Of a DNA stretch of 39,169 bases, positions 32,736 through 39,169 are shown one piece after another (position 1 is the first letter of the stretch; each line of letters opens with the position of its first letter). Location of the stretch: assembly GCA_947629235.1 (NCBI GenBank), contig CANRCX010000014.1, positions 1 to 39,169 of the forward strand, written 5' to 3'. Below the pieces are notes generated by a model, which had not been told where the DNA came from, did no database searches, and saw only the letters and a program-made list of their open reading frames with translations. This DNA is from an uncultured Bacilli bacterium. GTDB lineage: Bacteria; Bacillota_I; Bacilli_A; RF39; UBA660. The position numbers and the translations under genes are program-made.

Positions 32736-35015
32736 GTGACAAAAAATATTAACAATTTAAATAATAATGAAATATATAATATGTTACTACCTACTATTTC
32801 TAATTATATTTTAAAATATGACTATATTAAAATTGATAATGATTTAATTATGCAAGTTATAGAATCATCAAAAAATGAATATAAAGATACAAAGTATGAT
32901 TTTGATAAATATTTTAAAAACAAATTAGAAAAAACAATCAAAGATGAAATAAGAAAACAATTAAATGATGAAAAAGAATCATTCAATATAATTAATAATT
33001 ATATAAATAAGAAATTAGTATTACCATTAACTTATGAAAATTCTATGAATAGTTTAAAAGACATAAATAAATTTTTATCACAATATTCTTTTGAACCTGA
33101 TATAGAACTCTTAATTGATTTAATAAATAAAAACATTAATTTTAAGAATATGATAAAATTAATTGTTGACTTTAATTATCAAAAAATTATGAATATTGAA
33201 CTTGATAAAATTTTTAATAATGATTTTATATCACAATTAGTTTTAACATATTGTATGATTAATGACATTGAAATTTATTCTACTAAAAATACTGAAAAAA
33301 TTATTAGTGATGATGTTGATATTGATAAACTTGATCTTGAAGGACAATATTTAAAAGAAATAGGTGCTTATCCACTTTTAAGTAAAGAAGATGAAGTAAT
33401 TTTATTTACTAAATTAAAAAATGGAGATACAGGTATATTTAATTATATAGTTAATTGTAATTTAAGATTAGTAGTAAGTGCTGCTAATAGATTTAGTCAT
33501 AGGGGATTAGAATTCTTAGATTTAATACAAGAAGGAAATATTGGTCTTATGACTGCAGTAGAACGATTTGATTATACTAAAGGATATAAATTTTCATCAT
33601 ATGCTATATATTGGATAGAATGTGCAATACGAAGAGCATTAGCATTTAAGAGTAGAGCTATTAGAGTTCCTGTTTATAATCATGTAGCTCTTCTAAAAAT
33701 TAATAAAATAAGAGAAATTCTTATTAATAAATTAGAAAGAGAACCAACAGCAGAAGAAATTGCTAAAGAAACTAATTTGTCTATTGAAAGAGTAAAATAT
33801 CTATTAAAAATACAACCTCCAGTTAGTTTAAATTCAATTGTTGGGGGTGATAAAGATGATTCAGAGCTTGGTGATTTTATATCTGTTGATGATGATACAT
33901 TGGAAAGTCTTTGTATTAATAATATTTTAAAAGAAGAAGTTCAAAAATTAATTGAAGATTGTGATTTAAAAGATCAAGAAAGAGAAGTAATAATATCACG
34001 ATTTGGTTTATTTAATAATGAAAAATTAACTCTTGAAGAGATTGGAAGGAAATACAATGTTACAAGAGAAAGAATTAGACAAATTGAAAAGAAAGTTATA
34101 TATAAATTTATTAAAAATCAAAATACAGATAAACTAGCAGATTATATGGATAATCCTGAAAAAGCAAGAGAAAATTTAAAACAAAAAAGAGAAGAATATT
34201 ATAATGGTATTAAAAAAAAGAGTGAAAAAAAACGTAAAATTATAGATGAAAATAGTAATTATATAGATAATTCTAAAGAAACAGAAGATACTTTAGAGAA
34301 AAAAGAAGAATATTATAGTGATAATGAGAATGAAAAAAATCAACAAAATAAAAGGAGTAATTATATGTCAAAAAGAAAGAATAAAACAAAATATGAATTT
34401 TTTAAAGGTTATTCAAAAGAAGAAGTAGATAAAGTAATTGATACTTTACTTCCTGAAGAAAAATATGTTATTGAATTATGGGAAAAAACTCCATTAGATA
34501 GAGTTTGTTATGTTTTCTTTATTGATACAACTAGAAAAATTGCTCGTCGTCTAGAAAATCCTAATTCAAAAAATCTTGTTAGAAAAAATCCTGGAGAAGG
34601 AATCCTTAAAGTTAGAGAAATAATGAAAGCAGAAGGAAAATATATTCCAAATGAAATTGTTAAGGAAGAAAAAGTATCTAATGAAAATGCCTTAAATGAA
34701 ACAAATAATAATGATAAACATTTATCAAAAGAAGATTATTTATCTATTTTAAAAGCTTTAAGAAGTTCTTCGTTTGCAGAAATGTTAGAAATAATGCCTA
34801 TTAAAGATGCAATTATTGTAGCTTTAAGATTTGGTTATGTTGATGGTAAATGTTTTGAAACTAAAAAAATTGCAGAATTTTTAGAAATTAGTGAAGAAGA
34901 AGTACGTAATACTTCTAAGAAAATATTACTTTTATATAAAGAAAAAATTAATGATATGATTGATAAAATTATAATGTATAATGATAATAATCAAAAATAT
35001 ACTAAAGAAATATAA
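32736..35015 (+). CDS. Sigma-70 family RNA polymerase sigma factor with long C-terminal extension
   Basis: A 759-residue protein; GTG 32736 is chosen because AGGTGA (32725-32730) is its ribosome binding site and the next ATG is much further in. Residues 1-200 are an unfamiliar helical region. The sigma core follows at about 200-465: region 1.2/2 with LVVSAANRFSHRGLEFLDLI, QEGNIGLMTAVERFDYTKGY and FSSYAIYWIECAIRRALA, region 3 with REPTAEEIAKETNLSIERVK, and region 4 with LTLEEIGRKYNVTRERIRQI. Region 2.4 differs from SigA (IYWIECAIRR for TWWIRQAITR). Then come a Lys/Glu-rich linker and about 230 residues with two further sigma-4-like helical modules, the last (about 668-745) shared with the protein at 16103-16954. 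It may be the main sigma factor of the lineage or an alternative one. Confidence 0.88.
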   Translation: MTKNINNLNNNEIYNMLLPTISNYILKYDYIKIDNDLIMQVIESSKNEYKDTKYDFDKYFKNKLEKTIKDEIRKQLNDEKESFNIINNYINKKLVLPLTYENSMNSLKDINKFLSQYSFEPDIELLIDLINKNINFKNMIKLIVDFNYQKIMNIELDKIFNNDFISQLVLTYCMINDIEIYSTKNTEKIISDDVDIDKLDLEGQYLKEIGAYPLLSKEDEVILFTKLKNGDTGIFNYIVNCNLRLVVSAANRFSHRGLEFLDLIQEGNIGLMTAVERFDYTKGYKFSSYAIYWIECAIRRALAFKSRAIRVPVYNHVALLKINKIREILINKLEREPTAEEIAKETNLSIERVKYLLKIQPPVSLNSIVGGDKDDSELGDFISVDDDTLESLCINNILKEEVQKLIEDCDLKDQEREVIISRFGLFNNEKLTLEEIGRKYNVTRERIRQIEKKVIYKFIKNQNTDKLADYMDNPEKARENLKQKREEYYNGIKKKSEKKRKIIDENSNYIDNSKETEDTLEKKEEYYSDNENEKNQQNKRSNYMSKRKNKTKYEFFKGYSKEEVDKVIDTLLPEEKYVIELWEKTPLDRVCYVFFIDTTRKIARRLENPNSKNLVRKNPGEGILKVREIMKAEGKYIPNEIVKEEKVSNENALNETNNNDKHLSKEDYLSILKALRSSSFAEMLEIMPIKDAIIVALRFGYVDGKCFETKKIAEFLEISEEEVRNTSKKILLLYKEKINDMIDKIIMYNDNNQKYTKEI

Positions 35016-35033
35016 AATATTATGTTTCTTTTT
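35004..35033 (+). terminator. Weak terminator after the sigma gene
   Basis: AAAGAAA (35004-35010) pairs with TTTCTTT (35025-35031) across a 14-nt AT-rich loop, followed by T. The large loop makes it doubtful. Confidence 0.4.
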
Positions 35034-35054
35034 ATATTGTATATTAATTTAAAA

Positions 35055-35083
35055 TTTACATATTACTGGTTTTATTATATAAT
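35055..35083 (+). promoter_or_regulatory. Promoter of the NTP pyrophosphatase gene
   Basis: TTTACA (35055-35060), 17-nt spacer, TATAAT (35078-35083); about 50 nt of leader before the ATG at 35138. Confidence 0.65.
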
Positions 35084-35137
35084 ATAAATGTTTTAAATAA
35101 TAAAACTTAATCAATATTTTGAGAAAGGAAATATATT

Positions 35138-35701
35138 ATGATAGCTGCAACTAATAATAAAGGAAAATTAAAAGAAATAAAAGATATATTTAATGATTAT
35201 GAAATTTATTCATTAAAAGACAAAGGAATAGATATAGATGTAACAGAAGATTCTAACACATTTTTTGGAAATGCTAAAAAGAAAGCAATGAGTATTTATA
35301 ATATAGCAAAAGAAAGTGTTATAGCAGATGATTCAGGATTATGTATTGATGCATTAAATGGGTTTCCAGGTGTTATGACTCATAGATTTTTAGGAGAAGA
35401 TGCAACTGATGAAGAACGTAATACATATCTTATTAATGAAGTAAGTAAATGTAATAGTAGAAATGCTAAAGTAGTATGTGTAATTGTTTATTATGATGGA
35501 AATAACATTATTAGTAGTGAAGGTGTTATAGAAGGTAAAATATCTACTGAAAGAAGGGGAAGTAATGGTTTTGGTTTTGATGAAATATTTGAGCTTCCAA
35601 ATGGAAAGACTTTAGCAGAATTAACACCATCAGAAAAAAATAAATTAAGTGCAAGATTTCTAGCACTTAAAGATTTAAGAAAAAAGCTTGAAAATATGTA
35701 A
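35138..35701 (+). CDS. rdgB: XTP/dITP pyrophosphatase (RdgB/HAM1)
   Basis: A 187-residue house-cleaning enzyme that hydrolyses non-canonical purine NTPs (XTP, ITP, dITP) to the monophosphate and pyrophosphate, keeping them out of nucleic acids. The family motifs are intact: ATNNKGKLKEI at the N-terminus, VTEDSNTFFGNAKKKA, ADDSGLCIDALNGFPGV (metal-binding DD), RRGSNGFGFDEIF (base recognition) and the C-terminal ELTPSEKNKLSARFLALK. Length is normal for the family. The ribosome binding site GAAAGGAAA precedes ATG 35138, and the gene has its own promoter. Confidence 0.95.
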   Translation: MIAATNNKGKLKEIKDIFNDYEIYSLKDKGIDIDVTEDSNTFFGNAKKKAMSIYNIAKESVIADDSGLCIDALNGFPGVMTHRFLGEDATDEERNTYLINEVSKCNSRNAKVVCVIVYYDGNNIISSEGVIEGKISTERRGSNGFGFDEIFELPNGKTLAELTPSEKNKLSARFLALKDLRKKLENM

Positions 35702-35720
35702 TAAATTTACTCTAAAATGA

Positions 35721-35750
35721 TTGACGTAAATAGCTAAAAAATGGTATAAT
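35721..35750 (+). promoter_or_regulatory. Promoter and structured leader of the AAA+ gene
   Basis: TTGACG (35721-35726), 18-nt spacer, TATAAT (35745-35750) with TGG as an extended -10. The leader after it has CCC (35755-35757) that can pair with GGG in the GGGGAGGA Shine-Dalgarno (35765-35772), a possible local control on translation. Confidence 0.65.
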
Positions 35751-35783
35751 ATAACCCGTCTTCAGGGGAGGAAAAACGTTTTT

Positions 35784-38096
35784 ATGAGTAATAATTCTTT
35801 TTCATTGTTTGATTTTTCATTGCCTAGTGATCATCAGATTAAAGGATATAATAGTGATGTACTAAAAAAGATTGGACCTTATGCAAAAATAACAGACTAT
35901 GCAATGTTACAAAATAGAGATAAAAGTAGAAGTAGAACAAAAAGGCATATTGATTTTGTCAATGTTGGATCTGAATATATTCGTACATGTAATTACTATT
36001 TAGAACCTCCAGATGAAAAAGAACTTTATCGCATTATACCTTATCATAAATTATTTACTACTAATAATCAAATTAATAAAATCGATATTTTAGATATTGA
36101 TGAAAGATCTGTTGGTATTCGTCCTACATTATTATATTATAATAATTTTGATAAACTTCTTTCAAATGGTGCTAAAATAATTTCAAAACCAGATGATGAA
36201 ATCATAGAAGTAGAATATGGAGAATATCCACAAGATTTAGCTAGTAATGAAATACAAATTGAATTAGATAACGAAGAGAAAAATGGAACATTAAAAAAAA
36301 TAGGTACAGGATATACATATGATAGTGGAACATATATATGGGATTATGGAATTGATGAAAGTAAATTCATTGAAGCAAAAAGTGATGTATATGAATATAA
36401 AGGTGAAAAATATATTAAAGTAGTTAATAGATATAATGATTGCTTTATATTTTCAGATTCATCTCGTAAAATGTGTAAAACAGACGAAAGTGTATGGATA
36501 AAAATTTCACCACTTAAATGGTATAAAGATGAAAAAAATAATATGTTAATATCTGAAAAAATAGTAGCTTCTGGTATAAAATTTTATAATGCACTTGATC
36601 CACATAATTCTAAAACTTATAGACATAATTACAAAACAAGTTCAATGTATGAATTCTTAAATAATTATTTTGCTAATGATATATTACCATTAAGTTATCA
36701 AAAGAGTTTAACTAAGAAATCAAATAATTCAAATAAATCAAATAAATCTAATAAATCAAATAATTCAAATAAATCTAATAAATCAAATAATGTTAATAAC
36801 TCTAATGGTTCTATAAAAAGTGAAGATAAAGAAGATAAATCATTAAAAAATCAAAATGAAGAAAAAATTGATGATAAAAGAGAAGAAAAAGAACAAAATG
36901 TTCAAGAATCTTGTGAACAAGAAGTAAATAAAGAACAAGAAGTAAAACCAAAGACAAATTCAAACCAAATTACTAATAAACCAACTAAAGTTAAAATTCC
37001 TTCTTTAAGTGAACAAGTTATTGAAACAAAAACTATTAATTCAAATTATCAAACACAATCAACTGATAAAGAAAATCCTTATTCTTTAGATTTTAAAAAG
37101 GTAAGTGAAGAAGAAATAATAAAAGGTGCTATTGAAAGTGGAGTAGCTGTATTTTTACATGGACCTTCAAGTGAAGGAAAGAGTGCAAGAGTAAAAAAGA
37201 TTGATCCTGACTGTGTAATAATATATTTAAGAAATGCAACACCAGAAAGTTTAAATGGAAAAAGTGTATATAATGCAGAAAAAGGTGAAATGATAGATAT
37301 AAAACCAACTTGGCTTAAAAAATTAGAAGATGTATGTAATAATGAACCAGATAAATTACATATAGTATTTTTTGATGAAATTACAAATGCTCTTCCAAGT
37401 ATTCAAGGAATTGCATTTAATATAGTTTTAGATAGAGAAGTAAACGGAATATGGAAATTACCAGATAATGCAAGAATAGTTGCTGCTGGAAATGAAATGA
37501 AAGATTCATTATCTGCAAACCAATTAGCAGAACCATTATTTAATAGATTTGCTCATGTATATATATCTACTACACCACAAGGATGGTTAAAGTGGGCAAG
37601 TGAAAATAATATACACCCAGCAATATGTGCATATATTGCATACACAAATGGAAAATCACTTAGAAGTAAATATACAGGAGAAAAACCAAATGCAGATCCA
37701 AGAAAATGGGAAATGGCATCAAAGATGCTTTATCAAACTGGATGTCCAGAAATGATAAGATCATTAGTAGGAGAAGATATAACAAATGAATTTGTAGCAT
37801 TTTGTAAACAAAAAGTTTTAACATTAGAAGATGTTATAAAAGGTAATTATAATATGAGAGAAATACAAGGATTAGATACATCATCTAAATATTTGTTAAC
37901 TACAACTCTTTCTCAAGTAGATGAAAATAATTTTTACAAAGTAAGAGAATTTGTATCACAATTGGGTCCTGAATTCCTAGCAACATTTGAATCATTATGG
38001 GCACAGGGAGATGAAAATAGACTAGGAAAAATAGCAGAAATTAGATATAAAGACCAATATAGAGCACCATATAGAAGTAGAAGTTCATGGATATAG
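35784..38096 (+). CDS. MoxR-type AAA+ ATPase fused to a GEYPQ (DUF6273-like) domain
   Basis: A 770-residue protein in three parts. Residues ~1-310 hold a domain with the signature EVEYGEYPQDLA (GEYPQ near 146) and VWIKISPLKWYKDEKNNMLI, resembling DUF6273/formylglycine-enzyme-like modules. Residues ~310-440 are a disordered Ser/Asn/Lys repeat and a charged linker. Residues ~440-770 are an AAA_5/MoxR ATPase with Walker A GPSSEGKSAR (about 460), Walker B IVFFDEITNA (about 527) and sensor 1 RIVAAGNE. MoxR ATPases remodel partner proteins, often with a VWA-domain protein. The start ATG follows a GC-rich leader. A paralogue starts 15 bases after this gene's stop, so they are co-transcribed. The fusion is unusual and its function unknown. 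Confidence 0.8.
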   Translation: MSNNSFSLFDFSLPSDHQIKGYNSDVLKKIGPYAKITDYAMLQNRDKSRSRTKRHIDFVNVGSEYIRTCNYYLEPPDEKELYRIIPYHKLFTTNNQINKIDILDIDERSVGIRPTLLYYNNFDKLLSNGAKIISKPDDEIIEVEYGEYPQDLASNEIQIELDNEEKNGTLKKIGTGYTYDSGTYIWDYGIDESKFIEAKSDVYEYKGEKYIKVVNRYNDCFIFSDSSRKMCKTDESVWIKISPLKWYKDEKNNMLISEKIVASGIKFYNALDPHNSKTYRHNYKTSSMYEFLNNYFANDILPLSYQKSLTKKSNNSNKSNKSNKSNNSNKSNKSNNVNNSNGSIKSEDKEDKSLKNQNEEKIDDKREEKEQNVQESCEQEVNKEQEVKPKTNSNQITNKPTKVKIPSLSEQVIETKTINSNYQTQSTDKENPYSLDFKKVSEEEIIKGAIESGVAVFLHGPSSEGKSARVKKIDPDCVIIYLRNATPESLNGKSVYNAEKGEMIDIKPTWLKKLEDVCNNEPDKLHIVFFDEITNALPSIQGIAFNIVLDREVNGIWKLPDNARIVAAGNEMKDSLSANQLAEPLFNRFAHVYISTTPQGWLKWASENNIHPAICAYIAYTNGKSLRSKYTGEKPNADPRKWEMASKMLYQTGCPEMIRSLVGEDITNEFVAFCKQKVLTLEDVIKGNYNMREIQGLDTSSKYLLTTTLSQVDENNFYKVREFVSQLGPEFLATFESLWAQGDENRLGKIAEIRYKDQYRAPYRSRSSWI

Positions 38097-38111
38097 AATA
38101 GGAAGTAAAAT

Positions 38112-39169
38112 ATGAATTATGATTTTGAATTAACTTTGCTTAAAGAAGAAGAAATATGGAGAAATAAAAAGTTAGAAGTATTAGAAAAATATGGAACAAT
38201 TGCTGCTATAACTGATTTAGCAATATTAACTGGTGGTTCATATAGCTTTGAGATTAATCGTATACCAGATGATGGTAGTATGAAAGGTAGAACATGTTCA
38301 TATTTTACACAGTCTTCTGATATCCTTGGCAATTCTATAATTAGTAATGAAGCAGGTAATATGGGTTCTACATTACGATTTTTTCGTCAAGTTGCTATTA
38401 GACCAATTATAAAAAATCCTGATATATTTGACTTATTATGGAGAAACAAAATTAATGGATATAATGATTGTGAAGAAGTAGAACTTGGTGAATATCCACA
38501 ATATGTTCCAGATTCTGATATTCAAGAAGTGTTAGAGAATGAATATCATGATGGTAATATGAAAAAAACAGGTAAAAATTATACTTTTAATAAAGCAAAT
38601 GTTGATAATTCTAAAGGATTTCAACCTATTAATTATGATGAATACGAATATAATAATAAAAAATATATTAGAATAGAGTCAGCAAGTTCAATAAAAGCAG
38701 GAACAAATGAATATGTTATTAAGCCATTTATATTATCAGATGGAAAATTATATACAGATTATGGCAGAATATGGATAGAAGTATCACCTGTTAGATGGTT
38801 AATAGATAGAAAAACTAAAACTTTAATATCTAAAAGATGTCTTTTATCTGGTGTACCATTTCAGTCAAAAGATAAAGATTATGATGGTAATTTTTCTACA
38901 ACAGTAATGAAAGAATATTTAGATAATTATATGATAAAAGATTTAGGTTTAGATAATTCATTATCATCAAAAAAGACTAATAGTATAGTGAAAAATACAA
39001 ATAAGGAAAGAAATTTTAAACAGAATCCATATAATTTAACGTTTGATTCAGTAAGTGAAGAAGAAATAATTAAAGGGTCTATTGAAAGTGGAGTAGCTGT
39101 ATTTTTACATGGACCTTCAAGTGAAGGAAAAAGTTCAAGAATAAAACAAATTGATCCAAATGCAATAAT
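38112..39169 (+). CDS. Second GEYPQ/MoxR-type ATPase, 3' end missing
   Basis: An open frame of 352 codons runs from ATG 38112 (ribosome binding site GGAAG) to the window edge without a stop. It opens MNYDFELTLLKEEEIWRNKK and continues EKYGTIAAITDLAI, then VELGEYPQYVP (near residue 125), RIWIEVSPVRWLIDRKT and a short linker. It then reaches the same ATPase start as its neighbour, FLHGPSSEGKSSR (Walker A), and is cut there. From 39050 the DNA is close to identical with 37106 onward of the preceding gene. The linker is much shorter and lacks the Ser/Asn/Lys repeats. It is a tandem paralogue, probably part of the same complex or pathway. Confidence 0.85.
   Translation, partial: MNYDFELTLLKEEEIWRNKKLEVLEKYGTIAAITDLAILTGGSYSFEINRIPDDGSMKGRTCSYFTQSSDILGNSIISNEAGNMGSTLRFFRQVAIRPIIKNPDIFDLLWRNKINGYNDCEEVELGEYPQYVPDSDIQEVLENEYHDGNMKKTGKNYTFNKANVDNSKGFQPINYDEYEYNNKKYIRIESASSIKAGTNEYVIKPFILSDGKLYTDYGRIWIEVSPVRWLIDRKTKTLISKRCLLSGVPFQSKDKDYDGNFSTTVMKEYLDNYMIKDLGLDNSLSSKKTNSIVKNTNKERNFKQNPYNLTFDSVSEEEIIKGSIESGVAVFLHGPSSEGKSSRIKQIDPNAI

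Noticed and set aside
36718-36800. Short direct repeats that might suggest a CRISPR or minisatellite
   Set aside because: They are in-frame codons for a Ser/Asn/Lys linker, with no spacers.

Overview
The window is very low in G+C, uses the standard bacterial code (TGA ends genes such as the one finishing at 14606 on the minus strand; Trp is TGG), and is gene-dense. It has peptidoglycan genes (mraY, ftsW), a Firmicutes-type SirA-YneF pair and many AGGTGA ribosome binding sites. This points to a wall-bearing, low-G+C Bacillota, probably a gut Bacilli/RF39-like lineage close to the Mollicutes. The lineage is inference.

Layout. 1-3655: two tandem genes for exported Cys-rich proteins with InlB-type repeats, the first cut by the window edge. 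3785-6388: a divergent SecA without the usual zinc tail. 6453-9200: metallophosphoesterase, SirA-like protein, YneF, DUF5662 protein and LemA. 9311-14570: three tandem DUF2207 membrane proteins, each preceded by a nearly identical terminator-promoter-RBS cassette. 14606-16954 (minus): a WG-repeat membrane protein and a protein with two degenerate sigma-region-4-like modules. 17211-22326: RnfC-like protein without iron-sulfur domain, holA, mraY, a double-HTH regulator, an unknown protein and ftsW. 32736-35015: a sigma-70 factor with a long C-terminal extension. 35138-35701: rdgB/HAM1-type pyrophosphatase. 35784-end: two tandem GEYPQ-domain/MoxR-type AAA+ ATPases, the second cut by the window edge.

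The most interesting part is 22327-32653. It looks like a genomic island inserted at the 3' end of ftsW: the last 93 bp of ftsW (22234-22326) recur as a decayed fragment at 32561-32653 with five differences, exactly 10,327 bp away. The island holds a divergent LysR regulator, an unannotated 26-residue peptide gene (23459-23539) with a very strong ribosome binding site, a strong hairpin, and a radical SAM/SPASM peptide maturase. After these come a Tet(M)/EF-G-like ribosomal protection protein, a methyltransferase, an alanine racemase, an MccF-like S66 peptidase, an M29 aminopeptidase, a second methyltransferase and a MORN-type protein.

My reading is a LysR-controlled RiPP gene cluster. The peptide is modified by the radical SAM enzyme and perhaps by methylation or racemisation, with the ribosome-protection GTPase and MccF-like hydrolase as candidate self-immunity. 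If so, the product may act on translation. No exporter, integrase or classical leader protease is visible, so product, target and route of mobility remain inference.
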